This document shows, piece after piece, positions 32,324 through 42,071 of a stretch of 46,430 bases of DNA. Positions within the stretch are counted from its first letter, which is position 1, and each line of letters opens with the position of its first letter. Location of the stretch: NCBI GenBank assembly GCA_001931905.2, contig MSJI02000461.1, positions 1 through 46,430 of the forward strand. Reading direction: 5' to 3'. The translations under genes and the position numbers were made by a program. The notes below the pieces were generated by a model. That model was given only the letters and a program-made list of their open reading frames with translations, searched no databases and was not told where the DNA came from. The stretch comes from Cladosporium sp. IMV 00045. Taxonomy: Eukaryota; Ascomycota; Dothideomycetes; Cladosporiales; Cladosporiaceae.

Positions 32324-32752
32324 ATGGTGTTCATCGGCCTCCTCTTCTGCGACACCTGTGGCAACCTCTTACCAAGAGCAGACAAAAACAAGATACCGCA
32401 GATCACATGCGACCTCTGCGAGACAGTGACTTCGAGTATGTGAGCAAGACTCAGATCCCCATCAGAAAACACATCTAACGAATAGCTTTTAGACGAATGG
32501 CCCGAGCAATCCACCACAAGGTCCCTCCCAACCACTTTTCCATCTGCTTTGCAGCGCAAGCGTGACAACTTCAGCGTTCTCCCTATCTCGCAAGAGGTTG
32601 CAGCTTCACAGCAGCTCATCAACGAGGAGTGTCCACAGTGCCACAATCCACAGCTTCAGTTCAAGGAAGTCCAACTGAGGAGTGCCGACGAAGGCACGAC
32701 GATCTTCTACACTTGTCCGAAGTGTTCGCACAAGTTCAACACAAATAATTGA
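32324..32752 (+). CDS. rpa12: RNA polymerase I subunit Rpa12 (A12.2)
   Basis: Exon 1 is 32324-32435. A 57-nt intron (32436-32492, GTATGT...CTAAC...TTAG, phase 1) leads to exon 2, 32493-32752. The protein has 123 residues, close to the yeast 125. The N-terminal zinc ribbon uses C9, C12, C29 and C32; the C-terminal ribbon uses C84, C87, C112 and C115. The acidic hairpin QLRSADEG carries Asp103-Glu104, the TFIIS-like pair needed for transcript cleavage. The ending KFNTNN is a Rpa12 hallmark. It acts in the nucleolus in rRNA synthesis. The frame stays open upstream to an ATG at 32222, but homologues begin at this MVFIGLLFC position. Confidence 0.94.
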
Positions 32753-33102
32753 GATCGCTGCCTGGATATCGGAGTTTGCTATGAAAGGGTGGTCGTTTCC
32801 TGCGGTTGATCCTACATAATGCGACAAGGCTGAATCCTTTCCGAGTCCGGAAATTCTGGAGGACAATGCCCCGTTTTGCAAAAAGGTCTTATCAGGTCGG
32901 CTTTTATGAACAAAGGCAAACGAGCGTGGATAAGAAGTTGTGAATAAACCATACGACGACCACGATGGAATGTTGAGGACTTCTGGTTCAAACGAGACTT
33001 TCATCATGATAAGTATCGAACATCGTTTTTCCATTGACAAGTGCTCTCATTGATGCAGGAGCATATGGCAATCCACCTTCCCTGGACTGAGTTTATAATT
33101 TT
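32753..33102. other. Convergent intergenic region, rpa12 / PAQR
   Basis: 350 bp between two 3' ends, AT-richer than the genes, presumably 3' UTRs. No repeat or gene is recognised. Confidence 0.45.
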
Positions 33103-34374
33103 CTAGGCCACAGCAAAGTCATTGAAGCTGCACATACTTCCAGACGCTCTGACTTCACCCAAGCCACATATCAAAGCCTTGTAATGAACAAGACCCGCTG
33201 CCAGCACTAGCAGGTGGAATATCTGATGACTTGCGCCTACAAAGTCGAAGCGGTAGGGTACCACTTCTCTGGTATCTAAGCCTGGTGAGTACGATGTCGG
33301 TAGGGGTTTATTCCTGGGTTGCGAGTACTTACTCTGGATGCGTAAAAAGCAGCGCCTGCGATGTTCAGCAATCCCATCAACGCCATCCATTCTATGGCCA
33401 GACGTTTCCTCTGAGTGGCGAAGCCATAGAGGTAAATGCTGTGTGATATAAAGAGCATGGCGGAGAGGCCAAAACAAGTGTACATCAATGCTCTGTATTT
33501 GCGGAAAGTCGGTCCCAGAAACGCTGGGTGCAGGGTAAAGACTATGCAGCCAGAAGCGCTCACAGATACCTATACATCGTCAGATCTGTTCCCAAGTCTT
33601 GTCACTTGATGTTGAATCGACATACCAAGGCCCAGTGGAAGTATTTTGTCAACGGATCACACACGAATGCGAAATGAATGGATGGAAGACTAGCTCCCCA
33701 CATGAGCAGTACTATACCGCAAAAGTCTAGTCGATTTCCAAAAGATGCCGCAGGGGCAGAAAGATTCCAGATAATGTGGCAACTGTAGTAATACATGTCA
33801 GCTGGCAGCAAGAGAACGTATGTTTGGAACACTGACCATGCGGAGCAGGCGAAACACAATGCGACGCCTACGAAGTAAAGAACGAATAATACCGCATCGA
33901 CCGGTTGCGATCCCTCGACCTGGGTATACACATTCGCGAAGAAGTGAAAAGGGAGCCAAGCAAATAGAACTGAACCGATGGTATGGGAGTGAATGTTGAC
34001 TTGATGTTGTTAGCGAATATCAGGTAAGCCGTGTTCAGATGTGACACTTGCTTGTCTCGTTGTGCCAGGCAAAAATACTCTGAAGGGAGAGAAACCATGA
34101 ACCAGATGTCGGTCTATCGAGTTAACTATGTCCTGGTAAAATTTTATCGTCTGAGACTCACCTGTAGCCGTAGAGAAGGAACTCGTTGTCCCTGGGGATG
34201 TAAGTGAACGCCCGCAAAGTTTCTTCTGGAATATTAAACACATACTTCTGCCAGTTTGCTATCTCTGGGTCAGTAATCTACAGAAACCTGTCGAATACTT
34301 CGATACTTACGAATCTCATCATAGCACAAAAGCTGCTGTTTTCGATGGCGCTCTGCAAGAGGCTTTGCGGACAT
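33103..34374 (-). CDS. PAQR/Izh (hemolysin III-like) seven-TM protein with an apparent frameshift
   Basis: Seven exons by conservation: 34374-34311, 34264-34162, 34113-34052, 33999-33837, 33782-33626, 33569-33333 and 33275-33103. Intron 3 appears to be GC-AG, and intron 4 is a 54-nt stopless in-frame intron. Motifs are LLYGYRP, the signature WHNETINIHSH, S-x3-H ahead of IIWNLS, LDFCGIVLLMWGASLPS, and H-x3-H in SHQIFH. The last three carry the zinc ligands of the adiponectin-receptor family; in yeast, Izh proteins affect zinc and sterol homeostasis. In the last exon the conserved IPEKWYP is followed by a stop, while YRFDFVGASHQIFH continues in another frame: one base is missing near the CCC at 33256-33258. 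So the copy is disrupted, or the sequence has an error. If the sequence is correct, the last TM helix and the zinc His pair are lost. Confidence 0.8.
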
Positions 34375-34996
34375 GGTTGTCAAAAAGGTCAACCTTAGTG
34401 ACCTCTACAAGCTCCTAAAGCTGCCAGTTTCGTTTTTTCTAATCAAATATGTTTTGCATGGTCGTATATATGAGATACATACATATCAGCATCTCAACAA
34501 TTATTGTGACATGTCACAACGAATAGCCGCCGCCAAGAAAGCTCCTGCGTTAGCTTGCTCCACTGTTGGTATATATTTAGGCTGCCGTGAGGTTCAGCCT
34601 TGATCTTTACGCGCCACAACATCGATCGTCTAAGTTGACCAATTGTAACTTGATGCAATACGCCGCTTTCCTATATGAAGGACAAACTACTTGCTGAAGA
34701 ATACCGACGAGGATCGAGCAGCACCTGCGCCCATGCGGCGTAAATCTGAGGACGAGCAATATGTATAAACGCGCGCGAAAAACCGACTATGAAACTCGGC
34801 TATGAGCATATTGCCGGATTCTCGATACTTGGATGTCTCGAAACATGCACTTTGTCAAAGGGCAGGTGAGCGTTGAAGGCATGGCGCATTTCATAGCATT
34901 TTAAAGATGCTCCCCATGGCAGCATCTCCAACGAACGACCGAAGCTTCTATCCTGGTCAAACCAACGAGAGATTTATTTTACGATAGTCCGATATC
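34375..34996. promoter_or_regulatory. Divergent intergenic region, PAQR / membrane protein
   Basis: 622 bp between divergent starts, AT-rich. A TATAAA-like sequence lies at about 34762-34767, some 230 bp before the plus-strand ATG. Nothing else is clear. Confidence 0.4.
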
Positions 34997-36755
34997 ATGC
35001 GATTCCCTATCGATCTGGCACCAGCACAATCCAACTATACGAGAGTCGGATGGGTGAACGAACCTGACGGAAGAGGAACCCTCAGCATCCTTGTATCATG
35101 TCTTTCATCGCTTTTCCTGTCTTCATGGGCAGTGATGCACTTAAACATTCCTGCAAAACACTCGTCTAAAACACGATGTCTTTCGGCCTACCTCTACTGG
35201 TGCATATACGGGATCTTCGGACCAGAGCTGGTCATCTGGACCGCATGGCGTCAACTCTCTTCCGCTTGGGCGCTCAGAAACCAATTGAGGGAGCTCGGCG
35301 TAGGCAATCCTACTCATTTGCCGTGCTGAAAAGTCACTAACACCTATTTAGGCTGCTGCTAGTCAATGTACGATTGCACATGGGTTTTATACACTCATGG
35401 GCGGATTCGTCATTGACATCGATTCAACATCAGATACTACACGTCCTCCTTTCACCAACGGCATCAAACGACTCAGCGTTACCCCGAAAGGTCTTCTCTT
35501 CCTTGCCAAATGCGGACACCTACCCGAGATCACAGAAGAGGAAATCCTGGACAAGAGCAAGATGGACGAAATCGGCAAGCTTCTTGCATGCACTCAAGTC
35601 ACTTGGATGATCGTGCAAGTCTGTTCGCGACTTGCACTGCAACTGCCCGTCACAACGCTTGAAGTTACGGCAGTGTCACACGTCCTATGTGCCCTTGTAC
35701 TCTACGGACTTTGGTGGTACAAGCCTCGCAAAGTTGATGAGCCGACCAGCATCTCGGGAGAATGGGTTAGGCCTCTAGCTGCCTTCATGTTGATGTGCAG
35801 TAAAGACAGTCAAAAGCAGATGCTGCCCAGCTTTCAACTGGAAGGCGAAGACTCAGAGATCGCAGGTCTCAAATTATATCCACTGGACAACACCCAAGAC
35901 CCTGATTCGAATGAGACGAACGAACCTCATCAATTTAAGTTCATTCAGAAACACCACATATCAGCTATCTTGCAGCCCGTGGGCTCCATGGCGAGGTATT
36001 ATCAAAACACGCAAGCCGCATCTACCAATACAATACAAGTGATTCGATCCGGCGAGCCAATACTGCTAAACGACACTGAAGAATCCACTCTCTCCACCCA
36101 GGAACGATGGAGGCTTGCTCACGTTGCCATCCGCCGGTATCGACACGTTCGTCATCTCCTGCGAACCCCTCCCGACGAACACTACCGCAACTACGAGATC
36201 GCACTGGCAAATTATCCAGAAATGCCCGAGAAGTGCCGTCTACGGTTTCACGCTGAGAAAGTCCAGCCAAAGAACACCAACTGGCTGGAGTGTGACACGC
36301 AGCACTTCGTCACGACTGCTGTCACAAACTGGCCGCACGATGGCTTGTTACGCACGACCAGTGGCCTATGGATCGGTGCTTCCCTATGGATTGTAAGCAT
36401 AGCTTTCAGTGCCATGCACATCGCTGCATGGAACGCCCCTTTCCCAACGGAGGTCGAAGCATTGCTGTGGCGAAGTACATCGCTCTACGTAGCCTTCTCT
36501 GGGCTCCTGTGGGCGGGTCTCCACGTCCTAGCCTCCATCTCGGCCAGCACCTGGTGGACGTGGTACAACATCATGAGTGGCGATGCGTCCAAGTGGCTTA
36601 AGGTTACACTGGGCGTTGTTTGTGGTATTTGCGGTTTGGCATACCTCTTCGCCCGAGCTTACTTGATTTTGGAATCGTTCATGTCGTTGAGGAATTTGCC
36701 TGTCGCAGCGTATGTTGTGCCAGAGTGGACGCTGGGAGTCCCGCATATCTCATGA
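34997..36755 (+). CDS. Fungal polytopic membrane protein of unknown function
   Basis: Exons 34997-35299 and 35352-36755 are joined by a 52-nt intron (GTAGGC donor, CACTAAC branch, TTTAG acceptor, phase 0), giving 568 residues. The N-terminal third has membrane segments at about 30-50 and 68-88, and the exon join rebuilds a HGFYTLMGGFVI segment typical of this fungal family. A further pair of hydrophobic segments (about 165-215) ends in WWYKP, followed by a long soluble middle domain. The C-terminus has three segments: LWIGASLWIVSIAFSAMHI, LYVAFSGLLWAGLHVLASI and GVVCGICGLAYLFARAYLILESF. Such proteins are common in filamentous ascomycetes and lack a known role. It does not look like a transporter of a named class. 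Confidence 0.8.
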
Positions 36756-37246
36756 GGCGATTTAACTTTCTGTATATTATTTTGATGTGATCGACTATTT
36801 TCGACTTTCTTCTGCACCGCAGGATATCAATGCATCAGCCGTTTGATGACATGTCGATCCAAACGACTGCCTCATTTGTCCTGAAGACATCTCATCGGGT
36901 ATCGCAGCTAGCTTCTCGAAAACAGTAAACGGTACTATACAGCTTGTTCCAAAGATAAAAGATAAAAGATGTGAGAAATACCAACAGAAAGACCAGGGCG
37001 AACCAACAAGTGACGATCCACCATCACGCCCTACGATTTGCGACTCCACACCTCGGATGATTCGAGAACATCCACCCCAACCTTCACAAATACCTTGCGA
37101 TATTTGAAAACTCAGCTGTCACGCCCCATGATTGATCCAAACGATCATACAAAGGCTCATTGAGCAGCTCTAGATTAGTCGGCAACAATCAAAACCCCTT
37201 GCAATTCACCTCTATCCCCCTAACATCTCAAACGACAACATCAACC
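36756..37246. promoter_or_regulatory. Intergenic region upstream of the ketopantoate reductase gene
   Basis: About 490 bp containing the 3' UTR of the membrane protein gene and the presumed promoter of the next gene. It includes the short tandem repeat at 36951-36971. The last 60 bases before the ATG are C/A-rich, as in fungal leaders. Confidence 0.4.
36951..36971. repeat. Three tandem 7-bp units
   Basis: AAAGATA, AAAGATA, AAAGATG in a row, upstream of the ketopantoate reductase gene. GATA cores occur in two units, so GATA-factor binding is possible but untested. Confidence 0.8.
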
Positions 37247-38243
37247 ATGCCCCCCTCAGTCCTCATCCACGGCACCGGCGCCATCGGCACCATCTACACC
37301 CACCTCCTCCTCCAAGCCGGCTGCGCCGTAACAACCGTCTGCCGCTCCAACTACACCACCGTCTCAACGCAAGGCTTCACCCTCAACTCCCTCAAATACG
37401 GGCAGAACATCCCCATCCACCCGACCTCCGTCGTCCGCGACCCCTCCGAAGCCCAAGGCCCCTTCGACTACATCCTCATCACAACCAAAGCCCTCCCCAA
37501 CGCGCACCCAAGCACACCCACCCTGCTCTCCCCCGCCGTGACGCCCGGCAAAACGACCCTCGTCCTGATCCAAAACGGGCTCGGAATCGAAGACGAATAC
37601 GCCACCTTCTTCCCCTCCAACCCCCTCTTGTCGTGCGTCGTCTACCTCCCCACGACGCAAACATCCCCCGGGACCGTCGAAATGGGGAGCGTCGAGAAAC
37701 TCGAAATCGGAACTTTCCCTGCTTCCTCACCGGAGTCACCACCTTACCTCGCCGCGCAGCGCTTCCACGACAATCCTCCAAGCCGGCGGAAGCAATGCGA
37801 GTTTGCACGAAGACATCCAGGCGCAGCGCTGGAGTAAGCTCCTGATCAACGCGTCGTGGAACCCCATCTGCGCTCTGACTTGGAGCAGAGACGTGGCGTT
37901 CCTGTCTTCCAGCGACGCGGCGGAGAAGCTCGTGCTGGACGTCATGGACGAAGTTGTGGCGATCGCGACCGCGAAGGGTTACGGGGGGAGTGTGAATGGG
38001 GAGGTGGCGAGGGAGCAGCTTGGGAGGGCGCTGGAGAGGAAGAAGCAGGGGGATGGGAGGGGCATAGAGCCTTCGATGTTGGTCGATGTTGTTAGGGGGC
38101 GGAGGGTGGAGGTTGAGGTTATTTTGGGGAAGCCCATTGAGGTTGCGAGGGGTTTGGGGGTGGCGGTGCCGAGGTTGGAGACGCTTTATGCGCTGTTGAA
38201 GGGGTTGGATGAGAGTATTGCGGCGAGGGGGGAGGGGGCGTGA
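37247..38243 (+). CDS. 2-dehydropantoate 2-reductase (ketopantoate reductase, ApbA/PanE family) with a frameshift
   Basis: The family reduces ketopantoate with NADPH in pantothenate synthesis; fungi carry several paralogues, so this exact substrate is not assured. The first part (37247 to about 37771) encodes the Rossmann domain, with HGTGAIGTIY at about residues 8-17, TTKAL and LIQNGLGIEDE. It is in frame through AAQRFHD. The next conserved stretch, ILQAGGSNASLHEDIQ, is one base out of frame from 37773, and the second part runs open to 38243. It carries the catalytic-lysine region SKLLINASWNPICALT and the GIEPSMLVDV / VEVILGKPI substrate motifs. No GT-AG pair can explain a one-base shift inside this continuous block. 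One extra base (about 37772) either inactivates the gene or is a sequence error. The first half of the coding strand is C-rich, the second strongly G-rich. Confidence 0.82.
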
Positions 38244-38552
38244 GGGAGTGGGGAGGGAAGGAAGGGCATGGGGGGTATGTACATTTTGTGATATTGCTGT
38301 GCTGCGTGTTTTGTGTGGACATGTTAAGGCTTGCCATGCAAAGAGGATAGAGTACTTTCGAACATAGATCAAAGTCCAGCCTTAAAGTATCTTGTTTGAA
38401 CATAGATGAAATTTGTACAATAGGTATCAAGCTTTATAAACAAGAACTCGACCCGCCCAAAACACCAGCGCTGATAGCTTCAAAACAAATACCACAAAAC
38501 ACAAAGAAAAAAAAAATTGAATGTCGCATAGACAAGACAAAATAGATCCCCA
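38244..38552. other. Convergent intergenic region, ketopantoate reductase / copper ATPase
   Basis: About 310 bp between two 3' ends. It begins G-rich and turns AT-rich with an A-run at about 38506-38517. Presumably both 3' UTRs. Confidence 0.45.
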
Positions 38553-41500
38553 TCAAACCTGCTCATAACTCTCCAGCGGCACATACGCGCCCCTCTCGCC
38601 CTCGGCATCCCTCCTCTTCCCCCCTCTGAGCGCATCCCTCGCCCAGCCGACGAAACCCCACACGCCCATCCTGCCCTCATCGAGAGCAGAGCGGAACTCG
38701 GCCTCCTCCCTCTTGACCATCCAAGCCGGTCTGCGCCAGAACTTCAGCAGCAGAGACGAAACAACGACCGTGACGCTCGAGCAAGCCATGGCAGCGCCAG
38801 CAGCCAGGGGGGGCAGGGTGATTCCCCACGGCAGCAAAAAGCCCATAGCGACAGGCAAGCCGAGGGCGTTGTAGAAGCACGACAGGAGCAGGTTGTACTT
38901 GATGCGGCGGAAGATGGTTTTGCTCAGGTGCAGCGAGGCCGGGATGTCGAGCAGCTGGGTGGGTTTCATGAGCACGATGTCGGCGGCTTCCATGGCGACG
39001 TCGGTGCCGGAGGCGAGCGAGATGCCGACGTTGGCGGTGGCGAGGGCGGGGGAGTCGTTGATGCCGTCGCCGACCATGGCGACGACGTGGCCGGCTGCTT
39101 GCAGCTTTTCGATGATTTCCTGCTTGCCGCTGGGAAGGACGCCGGCGTGCACGTCGGATGGTGGGATGCCGACGAGGGCGGCGACGTGTTGCGCAGCGGC
39201 TTCTTGGTCGCCCGTGACGAGGGAGGCGGAAATTTTCATGCGTTGAAGTGCAGCGATGGTGGCGCGCGCGGAGGGCTTGAGGATGTCGGAGAGCGAGATG
39301 GTGCCCGTGTAAGAGCCGTCGATGGCGGTGTGGATGGTGGTGATGCCGGCGTGCTGTGCAGTCTTCGAGCTTGAGGGTTCATCCAGACTGCTCGAAGACT
39401 TGGACTCATCGTAGACTTCCTCAGGCGATGCGGAGACTTCCACGCCCTGGTTGCGAAGATAGGAGGCATTTCCGATTAAGACTTGGTAGCGCTTGCGACC
39501 CATCACGGAGGCAGGCTCGACGGTCGCCGAGACACCTTTACCAACGACAGTTGAGAACTCGCCAGTGCTGCCATCAAGAGTGCCATCTGGTCCGAGACCC
39601 AGGTGCGTCTTCGCGCCCAGCAGAATGGCCCTGGCGATGGGGTGTTCGCTGTTCATCTCCGCAAGGCCAATGATAGTCCACCAGAGTCTCGTCTGCTCAG
39701 GGCTAGCCTGCCAACCATCCTGGACCTGCGCCCCAGAAACGCTCATCTTACCCATGGTGAGCGTGCCAGTCTTGTCAAGCACGATATGATTGACCTTCGT
39801 CGCCGTCTCGAGCGCAGCACCGCCCTTGACCAGAATACCCTGCTCAGCACCAACACCCGTACCAACCATGACAGCGGTGGGAGTCGCGAGACCAAGCGCA
39901 CAAGGGCAGGCGAAAACAATGACAGCAATGCAGAGCTTGACGCAAACCATGACCCTGCCGCCACTCGCTTCTTTGGTGAAAATCGCAGGCGGGTCGGGAA
40001 GAAGGTGGCTCAGAACCATCCAGGCAACGAATGTAGCCAGACCGAGTGTGATGATGATAGGCACGAAGTAGCCAGCAACAAGATCGGCGGTGCGCTGGAT
40101 CGGCGCACGACTGGTCTGAGCCTCCTGCACCAGGCGGACAATCTGGCTGAGCTGCGTGTCTCTGCCCGCACGAGTGACCTTGAAATCCATGCGGCCAGCG
40201 CCATTGACAGTGCCAGCCATGAGGTTCGCGCCAGTCTTCTTGAGAACAGGCATCGCTTCGCCAGTGACCATGCTCTCGTCGACGTAGCTCTCTCCACGAG
40301 TGACCGTTCCGTCCGCGGGGATTTTGTCACCAGGCTTGAGAATGACAACATCACCGACCTCGATAAGCTCGGTGGGCACGGTTTTCTCCTCGATGACAGA
40401 GCTGGGAGTTTCCTTTTCGTCAGCCTTCTCGCCCTGCTCCTTGACCTCTGCACCCCAGCCCTCTGCAACTTTCGCAGCAGCGATGGGATCAGCATATATG
40501 AGAGCCGTGGAAGGAGCCAAACTCATAAGCCTGCTGAGAGCCTTGCTGGTCTGACCCTTGGCGCGGTTCTCCAGGAAACGACCAAGTAGGATGAAAGTGA
40601 TCAACATGGTGCTCGTATCAAAAGTGGTGGCAGGCCTCGTGTGCTCCGCGGTGAACATAGAAAGAAGCATGGCCGCGCAGCTGAAAAAGAACGCAGCGCT
40701 GGTTCCGAGAACGACGAGAACATCCATGGTGGGCGATTTGTGACGCAGAGAGCGGAAAGCGCTGACGTAAAACCTGCGACCGATGCCGAATTGCACGGGA
40801 ATCGTCAAGATCAGACAGATGACATCGCCGAGCCACAGGCCAGGAATCAAGGGGACTTTGATGCTTCCGATATCCAGGAAAGGCAGGAACATGGGGAAGA
40901 ACATGCTGATTAGAAAGACGGGGATGGCGAACGCAACAGAGATTTTGAAGGCGCGCCACCATCCTTGGATCTCTTTGGTTTTCGACAGGGATTCCAGCTG
41001 AGCGTTGTTGTCGTCCGAGTCCGCCACGAGAGCATTATAGCCAGCCTTCTCAATGGCTTCGACAATAGCGCGCAATCCAATGCGCGAAGGAGTATGTGAG
41101 ATCGCAGCACGCGTCGTGGCGAAATTTATATTCGCAGATCCGATTCCGGGTAGATTGGTGAGTAATTGTTGTAGCTCAGCGGCCGACTCTGGACTTTGAA
41201 GACCGTAGACCTTGAGCAAAACGGTGGCGTTCGTCGATGAAGTCTGCACGCCCTCCTCCACGCTCGATACGACCTCGGCATCAAATCCCCTATCCTCGAT
41301 CGCCTCGACGATCTGCGCCGTGGAAAGCTTCTCCGGGTCGTGTACGATCACCGCTCGCTCGGCCAGTAAACTGATGTTGAGTTGCACCAAGCCATCCATC
41401 TCTTTGAACCCGCCTTCGACAGCCGAAGTGCACGCGCCGCAAGTCATGCCCTCGATAGCAACAGTAGTGGTGACGAGCTTCCGCCTCTCACACCGCCTTC

Positions 41501-42071
41501 GCGACCTCGCAGTAGCCCCAGCGATAGGTTCCGCCTGCTTACTCTCCACAATCTCCGCGTCAAACCCAGTATCCTCAATCATCTCCGCGACCTGCTCCGG
41601 CGACAGGATATCCGCATCGTGTTCCACAACCGCTCGTTCGGAAAGCAACGAAATGCTAAAAGTCTTCACTCCGGCAACATCCTTAAACGCGCCCTCAACA
41701 GCCGACGTGCAAGCGCCGCAAGTCATCCCGCCGACCTTAATCGTAGTCGCGCGTAGCGAGCTCTGCGCCTCATCCTCACCACCAAGCAAAAGCCCCTCCT
41801 CTTCATCCTCCCCTCCCTGTCCAGGCCCATCGCTAGCCAACACCTCCGCGTCAAACCCGCGATCCTCGATGATATCCCTGATCTCCTGCGCGGAAATGCG
41901 ACTGGCGTCGTGCGACACGACGGCGCGCTCCATGACCAGGCTGACGGAGACGGAGCCCACGCCGTCCAAGGGCTGCAGGCCGGACTCGACGGCGGACGTG
42001 CAGGCGCCGCAGGTCATGCCTTCGACTTTCAGCGTCGTCGTCGTCATGTGCGTGGGCGGAGGCGGCGCCAT
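38553..42071 (-). CDS. Copper-transporting P1B-type ATPase (Ccc2/ATP7-like)
   Basis: 1172 residues, single exon. Three N-terminal heavy-metal domains carry GMTCGACTSAVE, with Cys pairs C21/C24, C118/C121 and C211/C214. A fourth HMA-like domain (about 285-355) keeps the fold pattern but lacks the Cys pair. Then come the TM region, TGEAMPV in the actuator domain, the CPCALGLATPTA transmembrane copper site (about 39886-39908), DKTGTLT with the phosphorylated Asp (about 39758-39781), SEHPIARAI with the P1B-specific His-Pro, and GDGINDSPALA. It pumps Cu(I), most likely into the Golgi for cuproenzymes as Ccc2 does. An export role like fungal CrpA cannot be excluded, because that group also has several HMA domains. 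The first ATG is used; a second lies at codon 9. Confidence 0.94.
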   Translation of the reverse strand: MAPPPPTHMTTTTLKVEGMTCGACTSAVESGLQPLDGVGSVSVSLVMERAVVSHDASRISAQEIRDIIEDRGFDAEVLASDGPGQGGEDEEEGLLLGGEDEAQSSLRATTIKVGGMTCGACTSAVEGAFKDVAGVKTFSISLLSERAVVEHDADILSPEQVAEMIEDTGFDAEIVESKQAEPIAGATARSRRRCERRKLVTTTVAIEGMTCGACTSAVEGGFKEMDGLVQLNISLLAERAVIVHDPEKLSTAQIVEAIEDRGFDAEVVSSVEEGVQTSSTNATVLLKVYGLQSPESAAELQQLLTNLPGIGSANINFATTRAAISHTPSRIGLRAIVEAIEKAGYNALVADSDDNNAQLESLSKTKEIQGWWRAFKISVAFAIPVFLISMFFPMFLPFLDIGSIKVPLIPGLWLGDVICLILTIPVQFGIGRRFYVSAFRSLRHKSPTMDVLVVLGTSAAFFFSCAAMLLSMFTAEHTRPATTFDTSTMLITFILLGRFLENRAKGQTSKALSRLMSLAPSTALIYADPIAAAKVAEGWGAEVKEQGEKADEKETPSSVIEEKTVPTELIEVGDVVILKPGDKIPADGTVTRGESYVDESMVTGEAMPVLKKTGANLMAGTVNGAGRMDFKVTRAGRDTQLSQIVRLVQEAQTSRAPIQRTADLVAGYFVPIIITLGLATFVAWMVLSHLLPDPPAIFTKEASGGRVMVCVKLCIAVIVFACPCALGLATPTAVMVGTGVGAEQGILVKGGAALETATKVNHIVLDKTGTLTMGKMSVSGAQVQDGWQASPEQTRLWWTIIGLAEMNSEHPIARAILLGAKTHLGLGPDGTLDGSTGEFSTVVGKGVSATVEPASVMGRKRYQVLIGNASYLRNQGVEVSASPEEVYDESKSSSSLDEPSSSKTAQHAGITTIHTAIDGSYTGTISLSDILKPSARATIAALQRMKISASLVTGDQEAAAQHVAALVGIPPSDVHAGVLPSGKQEIIEKLQAAGHVVAMVGDGINDSPALATANVGISLASGTDVAMEAADIVLMKPTQLLDIPASLHLSKTIFRRIKYNLLLSCFYNALGLPVAMGFLLPWGITLPPLAAGAAMACSSVTVVVSSLLLKFWRRPAWMVKREEAEFRSALDEGRMGVWGFVGWARDALRGGKRRDAEGERGAYVPLESYEQV

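Noticed and set aside
27658..32752. Functional cluster of noxA, SPRY, MBL-like and rpa12
   Set aside because: The genes face different directions and have unrelated roles; nothing in the sequence links them beyond adjacency.
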